Shown: in pieces, positions 21,122-28,888 of the stretch
Layout: every line of letters begins with the position of its first letter
Numbering within the stretch: the stretch's first letter is position 1
From: a virus
DNA: 29,054 nt
Virus record (IMG/VR): IMGVR_UViG_3300038701_002503
Coordinates: 1-29,054 of that record
Reading direction: 5' to 3' (one strand)
Program-made: the position numbers and the translations under genes
The notes under the pieces: model-generated
Databases searched by the model: none
The model's input: only the letters and a program-made list of their open reading frames with translations
What the model was told of the DNA's origin: nothing

Positions 21122-22762
21122 ATGTCGGATAAAATTGAACTTTATAAACATCAAAAACAATTTGTAAAAAAAATATCAAAGCAGTTTAGAAAAGGTAACA
21201 AGCATGTAATAGGACAATCACCAACAGGATCAGGAAAGACGATTATGTTTTCACACATAGCAAGTGAAGCATCAAGAAAAGGAAAACGAGTTTTAATAGT
21301 GACAGACAGAGCCGAACTGCTGCTACAAGCTGGAGGAACTATTGAAAAGTTTGATATGAACCCTTTTTATGTTAAGCAAGGAGTAAGGTTCTTGAATCGA
21401 AAAAAATCAGTTTATATAGGTATGTCTCAAACATTGAGAAACAGACTAAAGAAGCCTTTATGGTTAGATTTTTTCAAAAAAGAAATCGACTTATTTATAA
21501 TTGATGAAGCTCATAAGCAAGAATTTAATCATTTATTCTCTCTTGATTTTTTAGCTGATAAATTCGTTCTTGGTGTTACAGCAACACCTTTTAGGAGCGG
21601 CAAAATGGTTCAGCTTGGTATCCAATACGACACCATTGTGACAGGAAAACCAATTAAATGGCTAATTAAAAAAGGTTATCTGCTTAACTGTGATATTTAT
21701 GATTGCGGAACTCCTGATATGAGCGGAGTATCAATAAACAGAGCTAAAGGCGATTTCAGCGAGTCTTCAATGTTTAAAAAGTACGACGATAGTAAATTGT
21801 ATAAAGGCTTGGTTAAAAATTATTTAAAAATGACTCCAGGTCAGAAGATGATGGTTTTTTGTTGTAACGTTGAACACGCGATAAAAACGACAAAAGAATT
21901 GCACAAAGCTGGTGTCGATGCTAAATTTATAGCAAGTGCAAAAACAGCGCCCAAGGAACCAAAGAAATGGACTCCAGCGACTAAAGCAGTATTCGACGAA
22001 AAATTTAGGTCATATAAGCTTTATGAAAAATGGGCTGGGAAATTAAGCGGAGAGAGAAAAAGAGTTTTTGATTGGTTTAAAAAAAGCAAAGATGGCGTCC
22101 TTGTCAACGTCGACATAGCTACTACCGGATTTGATGATCCAAGTGTTCAGGTCATATCTCTTTACCGAGCCACTATGTCTTTGGTTTTATACTACCAAAT
22201 GATCGGTAGAGGATCTAGAACAGTCAAAGACGGTAGCATGATTAAAACTCATTTTACTGTTTTAGATTTTGGAGGAAATAAAGCTAGGTTTGGTCCTTAT
22301 GATGTTGACAGGGATTGGAGTCTTTGGCACGAAGAATCTAAGCCAGGCGGAGGGATTCCGCCAATGAAAATCTGTGGAGAAGATAGCAAGTTTAATGACT
22401 TAAAAGGTGATGGAAAAGTTAAAAAAGGATGTAAAAGATTAATAATGGCTACCTATAAAATTTGTCCTTTTTGTGGTTTTAAATACCCGTTAAAAGATAA
22501 AGCAAAAGAAATAGATTTAGTATTATCAGAGATCACTGATGAAAACGGTGTTTCACTTAAACAAAAGTCTTTTAAAGATATGACTTTTGAGGAGCTTACA
22601 AAGTATCGAGAAATTAAAAAACATCACCTTAACTGGCTTTATTTAATGATATGGAAGCAAGGTGAAGAAGCGGCAATTAAGCGATATGCCAGTCAATATA
22701 ATTGGAGCAGTAGACGAATTTACAAAGTGCTTCAAATTTGCAACAGTAAATTCAAAAAATAA
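21122..22762 (+). CDS. DEAD/DEAH-box superfamily 2 helicase
   Basis: This 546-residue protein is a superfamily 2 helicase. Motif I is SPTGSGKT (33-40), motif II is DEAH (128-131), motif III is GVTATPFRSG and motif VI is QMIGRGSR (359-366). A C-terminal CPFCG, together with two upstream Cys (in KICGED and KKGCKR), forms a probable zinc site, as in many phage UvsW-like helicases. About 100 further helical residues follow. It would unwind or remodel replication and recombination intermediates. It follows the SbcC-like gene by 10 nt and precedes the SSB-like gene. Confidence 0.9.
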   Translation: MSDKIELYKHQKQFVKKISKQFRKGNKHVIGQSPTGSGKTIMFSHIASEASRKGKRVLIVTDRAELLLQAGGTIEKFDMNPFYVKQGVRFLNRKKSVYIGMSQTLRNRLKKPLWLDFFKKEIDLFIIDEAHKQEFNHLFSLDFLADKFVLGVTATPFRSGKMVQLGIQYDTIVTGKPIKWLIKKGYLLNCDIYDCGTPDMSGVSINRAKGDFSESSMFKKYDDSKLYKGLVKNYLKMTPGQKMMVFCCNVEHAIKTTKELHKAGVDAKFIASAKTAPKEPKKWTPATKAVFDEKFRSYKLYEKWAGKLSGERKRVFDWFKKSKDGVLVNVDIATTGFDDPSVQVISLYRATMSLVLYYQMIGRGSRTVKDGSMIKTHFTVLDFGGNKARFGPYDVDRDWSLWHEESKPGGGIPPMKICGEDSKFNDLKGDGKVKKGCKRLIMATYKICPFCGFKYPLKDKAKEIDLVLSEITDENGVSLKQKSFKDMTFEELTKYREIKKHHLNWLYLMIWKQGEEAAIKRYASQYNWSSRRIYKVLQICNSKFKK

Positions 22763-22786
22763 TTATTAATTTAAAAATCAAGTAAA

Positions 22787-23251
22787 ATGGGAGACAAGAA
22801 AAAGTCTAAAAAAGACAAGTCCGGAAAAAGCAAAAAAGAAGGCAAGGCGCCTAAGGCAAATAACAGCGAAACAGTCATGAAAAAATATGCTGGTAGTATT
22901 GCATTGAGCAAACTGAAGCACGTCATAATGACTAAAAAAGGAAAGAAGAAAAAAATCAAAGGTATTTTTATTCCTATAAAAGAAAATTACCTGATTGAAG
23001 GTGAGAACGGAGCTGTTTATATGAATTTGAATGTGGTTACAAAATCGCCTCAAGATGAGTACGGACAAAACGGTTTTATTTCTCAGAACGGTAATAAAAA
23101 ATGGAGTGAAGCTTCTGAAAAGGAAAAAGATGCTTTCAGAAACCTATCTATTTTAGGAAACATCAAAGACTTTGATGACAGCAAACCAGAGTCAACAGAT
23201 AATTCTGGATCTCACGGTGAGATAAACGAGGATGATGATTTACCATTCTAG
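22787..23251 (+). CDS. Putative ssDNA-binding protein with SSB-type tail
   Basis: In this 154-residue protein, Lys-rich residues 1-30 are followed by a beta-rich core (about 33-90: YAGSIALSKLKHVIMTKKGKK, then KGIFIPIKENYLIEGENGAVYMNLNVV). A Ser/Asp-rich linker leads to the terminal NEDDDLPF. The core resembles a Bacteroidetes phage family that I associate with ssDNA binding, and the tip is the protein-docking motif of SSB. The last ~23 bases of the gene match the end of the VirE helicase gene nearly exactly. It sits between helicase and nuclease genes, fitting a replication role. Confidence 0.65.
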   Translation: MGDKKKSKKDKSGKSKKEGKAPKANNSETVMKKYAGSIALSKLKHVIMTKKGKKKKIKGIFIPIKENYLIEGENGAVYMNLNVVTKSPQDEYGQNGFISQNGNKKWSEASEKEKDAFRNLSILGNIKDFDDSKPESTDNSGSHGEINEDDDLPF

Positions 23252-23656
23252 ATGAGAGAGGAAAAACTTCAATCATTAATAGCCACCGAGTTTAGTCAAA
23301 AACACCCCGAGAAATCGGGGCAGCTTTTTCATGTCTCAAATGAAAGGAACAACAAGATTCAAGCTTTTAAAGCTAGATCTATTGGTATCATTCCTGGGGT
23401 TGCTGATTTTATATTTTTCAGCAAAGATTTCAACATTGCAACTGAGTTAAAAATAAAAGGATCTAGGCATGAAGTTGCTAGGGTTAAAAAACAACTTCAA
23501 TGGGCTAAAGTATGGGAAAAAGAAGGCAACGTTTGGCGCTTATGTACGACCGTAGATGAAGCCATTTCTTGTTACGAGGGTAATTACAAAGGAATGACTA
23601 GAAAACAAGTTAAACAAAAATTAAAAGGTGTAAAAACCAAAACAATTCAATTCTGA
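23252..23656 (+). CDS. VRR-NUC domain nuclease
   Basis: This 134-residue protein has the compact VRR-NUC form of the PD-(D/E)XK fold: GIIPGVADFIFF with Asp52, ATELKIKG with Glu65 and Lys67, and VKKQLQWAKVWEKEG (78-92). It would cut branched or flap DNA; related domains act in replication and Holliday-junction processing. It begins immediately after the SSB-like gene and overlaps the next start by one base (TGATG). A strong internal hairpin at 23305-23320 lies in its coding sequence. Confidence 0.8.
   Translation: MREEKLQSLIATEFSQKHPEKSGQLFHVSNERNNKIQAFKARSIGIIPGVADFIFFSKDFNIATELKIKGSRHEVARVKKQLQWAKVWEKEGNVWRLCTTVDEAISCYEGNYKGMTRKQVKQKLKGVKTKTIQF
23305..23320 (+). other. Intragenic hairpin with GAAA tetraloop
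   Basis: CCCCGA-GAAA-TCGGGG forms a perfect 6-bp stem with a GNRA-type tetraloop. It is followed by CAGCTTTTT. It lies early in the VRR-NUC gene and is much more GC-rich than its surroundings, so it may pause or attenuate transcription or stabilise the RNA. Confidence 0.45.
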
Positions 23657-23934
23657 TGAAAAACGTATTAGATATAGATAACTGCATAATGATCCATGAC
23701 TTAAAGCAGATAAAAAAAGAACCTCCAGGCAAAAAAATAAAAAGCAAGCGGCAGTTGGCTAAAAAAATACTAAAAAAGAAGCTTCTCAAAGGAAGCGAGT
23801 CATCTATATATACAAAGCTATGGAGAAACGAAAAAGACGGCTTTGTAACGAGGCCAGATGAACTGATTGATGCTGTTTTAAATATTCTGGAAATTGAAGA
23901 AAAACAGCTTGTTTTAAAAAAACCGGTGGAATAA
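23656..23934 (+). CDS. Small basic hypothetical protein
   Basis: This 92-residue protein is Lys-rich and helical. KSKRQLAKKILKKKLLKGSESSIYTKLWRNEKDGF (about 33-67) suggests a DNA-binding helical domain. Its last residues (Lys-Lys-Pro-Val-Glu) are encoded by the duplicated promoter cassette, exactly as in the gene at 7637. The two proteins are otherwise not obviously similar, although both may be HTH-like. It is the last gene of the recombination operon. Confidence 0.6.
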   Translation: MKNVLDIDNCIMIHDLKQIKKEPPGKKIKSKRQLAKKILKKKLLKGSESSIYTKLWRNEKDGFVTRPDELIDAVLNILEIEEKQLVLKKPVE

Positions 23935-24007
23935 TTTGGAATGAAATTGAAGTTAGCCTTATCTTCGTGGTGTAGAAAACAAACAGTTAAAAACAATACA
24001 TTATGGA
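23916..24007 (+). repeat. Duplicated ~92-bp promoter cassette, copy B
   Basis: This copy aligns without gaps to 7792-7883. All differences lie between the two promoter boxes (23946-23959); the -7 box, leader and first codons are identical in the two copies. Confidence 0.85.
23935..23967 (+). promoter_or_regulatory. Promoter for the last rightward gene
   Basis: TTTG at 23935-23938 and TATCTTCG at 23960-23967 are spaced 21 nt apart, followed by TGGTGTAGAAAACAAACAG. It matches copy A at 7811-7843 in all conserved positions and drives the single gene at 24003. Confidence 0.75.
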
Positions 24008-24290
24008 AACTTTTCAATTAAACAAAGAAGTAGAAAACCAAATCAACACCAAAGAGTTGATACATCTAATTAACTACTTTTCAGATAATATATATTTTGA
24101 CGGATTTGACTGTTTAAATATATTAAGCATGAGTAGTAACGATGAAGATCTTATGGTAAAACAAATTTACAAGTTAAATATATTTTTCGCTCCTAGAAAA
24201 AACGTGAAGGTGACTTTTGAAGTTTATAGAGCTAAGAATTGGTCTTGTTCAAATACAAGTCACAAGGTGATTGATGTGATTGAGGCTTAA
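24003..24290 (+). CDS. Hypothetical protein at operon junction
   Basis: This 95-residue acidic protein starts with an ATG in the identical leader of the duplicated promoter. The N-terminus is helical and the C-terminal half (about 55-90: KLNIFFAPRKNVKVTFEVYRAKNW) is beta-rich. It is the only gene behind its promoter before the opposing tail operon; the two stop codons overlap at 24287-24290 with no terminator between. Function unknown; expression as a single gene suggests a dedicated role. Confidence 0.6.
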   Translation: METFQLNKEVENQINTKELIHLINYFSDNIYFDGFDCLNILSMSSNDEDLMVKQIYKLNIFFAPRKNVKVTFEVYRAKNWSCSNTSHKVIDVIEA

Positions 24291-24778
24291 ATCTTAGTCT
24301 TTTCAATTTTAGCATTAGAGATATCAATATTAATAGTTCCGGGTGAATAACTACCTGGAACTATTGCGTTAATAGCCAAAGCAACTTTCGCGAATTCAGC
24401 ATTAATTAAAGCGTTCTGGTTTTGCAGCCCTGTATCAAGCGGAGTGTGTCTTACAGCAAAATCAGAAGCCTCACCTATTTCACAAATTCCATTGGCTTTT
24501 AAATGAATCGAGCAACTTAGTGATCCATCTGGGTTTTCACTAAAAATACGTTTTTCGCCTGGTTTAGATATTTGATGTTTATTTATGTAACCCATTATCA
24601 CAGCATCTCCAGATTCATCAGTAGGTGCGTAAATAGCTATCATATCTTTTAAAGGTGACGAATCGTCGCCATAAGGCCCAGTCACTGAAGCTGTTTTTGC
24701 TCCATACTGAAGCACTTTTAAAATTCTTTTCCCTTTTGAAAGTAGATTTTCTTTTACTAAGCTGAAAGTCATTTTCAT
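24287..24778 (-). CDS. Baseplate spike protein (Mu gp45-like)
   Basis: This 163-residue protein has the pattern QYGAKTASVTGPYGDDSSPLKDMIAIYAPT, then SGDAVIMGYINKHQISKPGEKRIFSENPDGSL and C-terminal hydrophobic repeats. This matches the Mu gp45 family of baseplate and spike proteins, whose OB-fold sits at the tip of the contractile tail. Its start overlaps the hub gene by 4 nt. Order spike after hub after DNA-circularisation-like protein, in the direction of transcription, is as in Mu-type tails. Confidence 0.7.
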   Translation of the reverse strand: MKMTFSLVKENLLSKGKRILKVLQYGAKTASVTGPYGDDSSPLKDMIAIYAPTDESGDAVIMGYINKHQISKPGEKRIFSENPDGSLSCSIHLKANGICEIGEASDFAVRHTPLDTGLQNQNALINAEFAKVALAINAIVPGSYSPGTINIDISNAKIEKTKI

Positions 24779-25797
24779 GTTTCAAATATGTTTTTAGGAT
24801 TTTCACCAGTGAATGTTTCAGGTAAAACTAGATTAATTGACATAATCTCGCTTGAACTGTTTTCAGTGATATCTATTTCTTTCACAACTAAAAGACATCT
24901 TTTAAACAAATAAATTTCATCATTTTGAACCTCGACAAGATCGCCGCACTTAATATCGTGAATAATTTTATTTAATTCAATTTTTATTGCGATAGATCTC
25001 AGCTGACTTGCAAGTACATTATCAGCAGCTTTTTTCGTGTCAGTTTCAGTTCCGTTTGAAAGCGTTTTAACCAGTGATCTATTTTTTTTAACTAAATTAT
25101 TTTGAATAGTGTCAACAGCTTCTAAACCTGGGTTATCTTTAGACGGCTGCCTTATTACCGTGATCTCTGAGTGCATAGATTGGCCAGAGACTGATAAAGA
25201 CATTGATATCGTGTTTTCTTTGTTAAAAAAAGCCTTAGAGCCTGCTTTTAAATCTGGTTTGTAAAATAATAAACTACCGTCATTGGTATGTGTTATTATG
25301 ATATTCCGCTGTGCTGCTAACTTTTTAATAAATGACCCAATACTCTCAGACGGTTCAGCAACTGTTTTTGAATAGTTCTGGTTCATCAAAACCAAAGCCG
25401 AATCATCTACTATGTAATTAATATCAAACGGTCTTAGAAGGCTTGAAACTATGTCATCTAGATTCATGTTGTTTTTTTCAAGCGGGTAAGAACTAAAAGG
25501 TATGGCGCAATCCTCAATGATTCCCGACTTAGAATAACCTGATAAAGACTGCAATTTCCTTTCAGAGTCGCTGTTGAGCAATGTATTCAACAAGGTACCT
25601 TTGAGCAGCAAGTTGTTGTCGTTGTCTAAAATATCAACATCTAGATATCCTAATGGTTTGAATATTTTTCGCTGCTCTAGGTTACTAGGATTAAATCTAC
25701 CTTTAAAACTAAAAACAGACGCCATGGAATCAAGCTTAAAGCTAATTTTAAGTTCATCAAAAAACGAATAATTTCTACCGTCTATTTTTATTTTCAT
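24775..25797 (-). CDS. Baseplate hub protein (Mu gp44/gpP-like)
   Basis: This 340-residue protein contains FDELKISFKLDSMASVFSFKG, PLGYLDVDILDNDNNLLLKGTLL, SLSGYSKSGIIEDC (about 80-95), SIGSFIKKLAAQRNIIITHTNDGSLLFYKP and LASQLRSIAIKIELN. These match baseplate hub proteins of Mu and P2 type (T4 gp27-like fold), which form the trimer holding the spike. It overlaps the spike gene by 4 nt and touches the next upstream gene. Assigned by motif and order; the family identity is fairly secure. Confidence 0.75.
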   Translation of the reverse strand: MKIKIDGRNYSFFDELKISFKLDSMASVFSFKGRFNPSNLEQRKIFKPLGYLDVDILDNDNNLLLKGTLLNTLLNSDSERKLQSLSGYSKSGIIEDCAIPFSSYPLEKNNMNLDDIVSSLLRPFDINYIVDDSALVLMNQNYSKTVAEPSESIGSFIKKLAAQRNIIITHTNDGSLLFYKPDLKAGSKAFFNKENTISMSLSVSGQSMHSEITVIRQPSKDNPGLEAVDTIQNNLVKKNRSLVKTLSNGTETDTKKAADNVLASQLRSIAIKIELNKIIHDIKCGDLVEVQNDEIYLFKRCLLVVKEIDITENSSSEIMSINLVLPETFTGENPKNIFET

Positions 25798-27005
25798 TAT
25801 ACAAAGAATTTGACAACTCTACCTTTTCTTATTTTAAAAAGTTCGTCATTTTTGATATTATTTATTTTTCTGAATGTCTCAAGATTTTCGTCGCTTGCTA
25901 GCCCCATAAACCTATGAGTTAATATTATTAAATTACTGTCTTTTTTTAACTCATAGGTTCGCTCTTGTTTTGCATTAAAACTAATCACGAAAAGCTGACT
26001 AATTGTATAATTTATCAAGCTTAACAAGTTTGATTGAATGCTTAAATCAGGCGACCAAGATGAGCCTATTTCGTTAATTGACACTTGATTCGAATCAATG
26101 ATTGATAAATACTGCTCATATAAATTAGTTATCAACGAACTTACTGATTCAACGTCTCCTCTTGTGCTGTATTCGTTTTCAAGAGGAGTCACCGAACTAA
26201 GACACATACCGCAAAACAGACTAGCCGCTTGACTTTCAAAATAATACTTGTCAAAAACGCTTTCTACCTCATCTTTTAAGGTATTAAAAGCTTCGGAATA
26301 CGATTTTAATCTTTGCTTCGCAGTAATTGAAAAAAGAGCCGGAATGTTTATCACTTCTTGCAAAGATCTAAATGAATCAGCTGGCGAAACAACAATATTA
26401 TCGGCTGATTCAACGGCTTTTCTGATTGTGTTTTGATAGTTATTAAAAGAACCCTGATCTGGCTTAAATTTAGATGATGAGATGTTTGATTTCTCTTTCA
26501 CAGAAGTTATATCGCTTGTCTTTGGTTTGGTGTTTTCACTGAGGCTTTTTAGGTTTAATAAATTGATATTATTAACCATAGATTTAACTTCATCAACAGT
26601 TGATAAACTTGATAAAGGGTAGTCGTCAGTTATGCTTTCCCAGAAATCAACCGTTATTTCAGTGACATTATAGTTGTTGTCGTTCCTTTTTAGGTTAATA
26701 GGTTGACCAATTAATGTACCATAAAAAGGATGCTCTATTTGCCAAGGCCTGCTGTCGTTAGCTGAATCCTCAAATTGTTGAGACACTTCTAAATTATCAT
26801 CACCTTGAAACCAAAAAACCAAAGGATACTTTCCTGATTGAGGTTTTTTTCTATCTATAAAAGAGCCTTCAACATTGATAAAATCATACTTGGTTGAATT
26901 GTACTCTTTTTCTTTTGAGCCATTTTTCCATAAAGGATTAAAAACCTTTCCGTCGCCAGTTTTAATTTCAAACTCAACATTTTGCAACTTATCTCTCCAG
27001 CTCAT
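25797..27005 (-). CDS. DNA circularisation N-like tail protein (Mu gp43-like)
   Basis: This is a 402-residue protein. Residues 1-120 (MSWRDKLQNVEFEIKTGDGK, then PLVFWFQGDDNLEVSQQFEDSA and HPFYGTLIGQPINL..NVTEITVDFWES) match the N-terminal domain of the DNA_circ_N/Mu gp43 family. A Ser/Lys/Asn-rich linker and a helical C-terminal part follow. Despite the family name, these proteins are structural tail or baseplate components. It overlaps both neighbours by a few bases. The position upstream of hub and spike genes supports the call. Confidence 0.7.
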   Translation of the reverse strand: MSWRDKLQNVEFEIKTGDGKVFNPLWKNGSKEKEYNSTKYDFINVEGSFIDRKKPQSGKYPLVFWFQGDDNLEVSQQFEDSANDSRPWQIEHPFYGTLIGQPINLKRNDNNYNVTEITVDFWESITDDYPLSSLSTVDEVKSMVNNINLLNLKSLSENTKPKTSDITSVKEKSNISSSKFKPDQGSFNNYQNTIRKAVESADNIVVSPADSFRSLQEVINIPALFSITAKQRLKSYSEAFNTLKDEVESVFDKYYFESQAASLFCGMCLSSVTPLENEYSTRGDVESVSSLITNLYEQYLSIIDSNQVSINEIGSSWSPDLSIQSNLLSLINYTISQLFVISFNAKQERTYELKKDSNLIILTHRFMGLASDENLETFRKINNIKNDELFKIRKGRVVKFFV

Positions 27006-27748
27006 TTTTTTAGTGCTTTTTTAAATTGATATTCAGCGTTACTTACATAGAAATCCTCTAGCTTTTTAGACGCTAGATTTGCGCTTTGCCTCACAAAACC
27101 TCTACTTTTAACATTGTGTCTATTCGTGTCTCTTACTGAATAAAGTTTTTTAATTTTGAAACTTACCTTTCTGGTTTTTTTACTAGACTTGATCCCTTTT
27201 ACTTCATAGATAGTTCCTTTTGCTCCAGTTTTTAAAAGCATGTGTGATTTCCCGCTTTTTGCAGTACTCATGACAGCAGCCACAAAACGACTTTTTCTGG
27301 TTCCTTTATGCGATTTAAAAGCTTTTGTTCCGTTGTGTGCTCTTACTTTGTTTAATCTATTTTTCGCGCTCACACGTTTACTCTGGCTCTTAGATATCCT
27401 TGAATCGTCATGCGGAATTAGTTTTTTAGCCCTGACCATTCCTCCGTACTCTTGAGACTCTAGGTTTGAAGCCATTTCAGGATCCTTAGACGCATCAATT
27501 CCGGCTATTGAAATCATTTTCGACAAGTCAAAACCACTAGCCTTAGATACTGTTGAAAATCTTTTGAAAAACGTCTTTTGCCTAGTTGTGAACTTGCTTC
27601 TAGCTACTACCGGAATATTTTTTTTAGTTTCGAAAGCTGCATTGTTTAAAGTGTTTCTTACGGCTGATGGAAAAGCAGACCTATGAAGTTTTTCAAGCTT
27701 TGCGGTCAGTTTAATTATTTCATCATTATTGACATTTAATATTGCCAT
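27002..27748 (-). CDS. Virion morphogenesis/minor tail protein (gp10-like)
   Basis: This 248-residue, strongly basic protein has LEKLHRSAFPSAVRNTLNNAAFETKKN near the N-terminus (about 16-42), which resembles the opening helix of HK97 gp10-like and Mu gpG-like tail completion proteins. Residues 100-230 are Lys/Ser/Arg-rich with many basic clusters. It overlaps the gene before and the gene after by 4-13 nt. The family call is tentative; a structural role in the tail region is well supported by context. Confidence 0.55.
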   Translation of the reverse strand: MAILNVNNDEIIKLTAKLEKLHRSAFPSAVRNTLNNAAFETKKNIPVVARSKFTTRQKTFFKRFSTVSKASGFDLSKMISIAGIDASKDPEMASNLESQEYGGMVRAKKLIPHDDSRISKSQSKRVSAKNRLNKVRAHNGTKAFKSHKGTRKSRFVAAVMSTAKSGKSHMLLKTGAKGTIYEVKGIKSSKKTRKVSFKIKKLYSVRDTNRHNVKSRGFVRQSANLASKKLEDFYVSNAEYQFKKALKK

Positions 27749-28887
27749 TTAGTTGCTATTTCTCCGTTTGAATGATAATTGCTATTATTGAAACTAAAAA
27801 TCATTCCATTCACCGTTTTAAAGTTTCCTAAAAAACTTCTGTCAGCTCCGTCAAACGGATAGGTAAATAAATTTCCTTGAGTGTAAACTAAAAAAGAATC
27901 TTTTAAAGCAACTAAATTCGTCGTTTTTTTAAACCTAGAATCTAGTTGTTCATAGTTAAGAATTGACAGCGTATTTAAGTTCTCATTAAAACTTAAGAAA
28001 GCTAAATCTGAATCATTAACTGAATTATTTGACCCACCTAATGAACTATTTGATAAGATGATCGAGATACCATTGCAATACATGTGAGGTAAATTATCAG
28101 AGACGTTTTGAAGAGATATATTTTTGTTTTCAACAACTGTCAAGTCGTTAAGATTTATTGAATAAATATTGTACTGATCATCCTGAGTTGAGCACGTCAA
28201 ACAGAAAAATCTATTTTTAAATAAAATAACCTGAACGACTTTATTTTCTAAATTACCTTCATATACATTGATTAAATCTTGAAGGCTATAATTTTCTGGG
28301 TAATCCGTGAAGACATTTCCTTCGTTATAGTAGTACATCATTGACGAACTATTGTACGACAACGGATTACCAAATGAAACATTTAAAAAATCAACCTCTT
28401 GTCTGCTGATAGATTTAATAGTACAACCGTTTTGATTTATTTTCAACAAAACAACAGACGAGCTGATTATATTATCCTCAACTGTTAAAAGTAAAGCGTT
28501 TGGTTCAGACCCTTTTAGAGCGTAATCGCCTGGACTCAGATTTTCAGTTATTTTTCCAATAAAAAGATATTCATCAGGTAAACTCGAAAGCTTGATATTT
28601 ATTTCAACCACAAAACCATCAACGGTTAAAACTTGCTCAATATCATTCAGCTCGTTTGCCAGCAACTTGAGAGCTTTAAGAAACTGATAACCATTTTGCT
28701 CGTTATCTTGGATTTCGTTTGGTGTTACACCGGCGTCTCTTAGTACCTTGTAAATATTAGAATGAATATCGCCATAAATTTCCTCAACAACCGGTGTTCC
28801 TTGTTGGTTAATTGTTTCGTTAACTAAACCGCCATCAGGAAGATTATCTTCGTTTCTTACTAAGTCTTGACCTTTTATTGTTCTCAT
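27736..28887 (-). CDS. Tail-associated protein, possible receptor-binding
   Basis: This is a 383-residue protein. The N-terminal segment DNLPDGGLVNETINQQGTPVVEEIYGDIHSNIYKVLRDAGVTPNEIQDNEQNGYQFLKAL (about 13-70) matches the conserved start I associate with tail proteins of Bacteroidetes phages. The rest is beta-rich with repeated SLxDLxxVYEGN..VVQVILFKNRFFC and YNIYSINLNDLTVVEN-type strands, resembling a beta-propeller or a fibre body. It probably contacts the host or the fibre. The start is at 28887; the upstream gene ends one base before it. Confidence 0.6.
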   Translation of the reverse strand: MRTIKGQDLVRNEDNLPDGGLVNETINQQGTPVVEEIYGDIHSNIYKVLRDAGVTPNEIQDNEQNGYQFLKALKLLANELNDIEQVLTVDGFVVEINIKLSSLPDEYLFIGKITENLSPGDYALKGSEPNALLLTVEDNIISSSVVLLKINQNGCTIKSISRQEVDFLNVSFGNPLSYNSSSMMYYYNEGNVFTDYPENYSLQDLINVYEGNLENKVVQVILFKNRFFCLTCSTQDDQYNIYSINLNDLTVVENKNISLQNVSDNLPHMYCNGISIILSNSSLGGSNNSVNDSDLAFLSFNENLNTLSILNYEQLDSRFKKTTNLVALKDSFLVYTQGNLFTYPFDGADRSFLGNFKTVNGMIFSFNNSNYHSNGEIATKWQY

Positions 28888-28888
28888 T

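Noticed and set aside
23610-24017. Antisense frame over the 3' end of the VRR-NUC gene and the promoter cassette
   Set aside because: It would run across a clear promoter and leader; the composition is that of complementary A-rich coding DNA.
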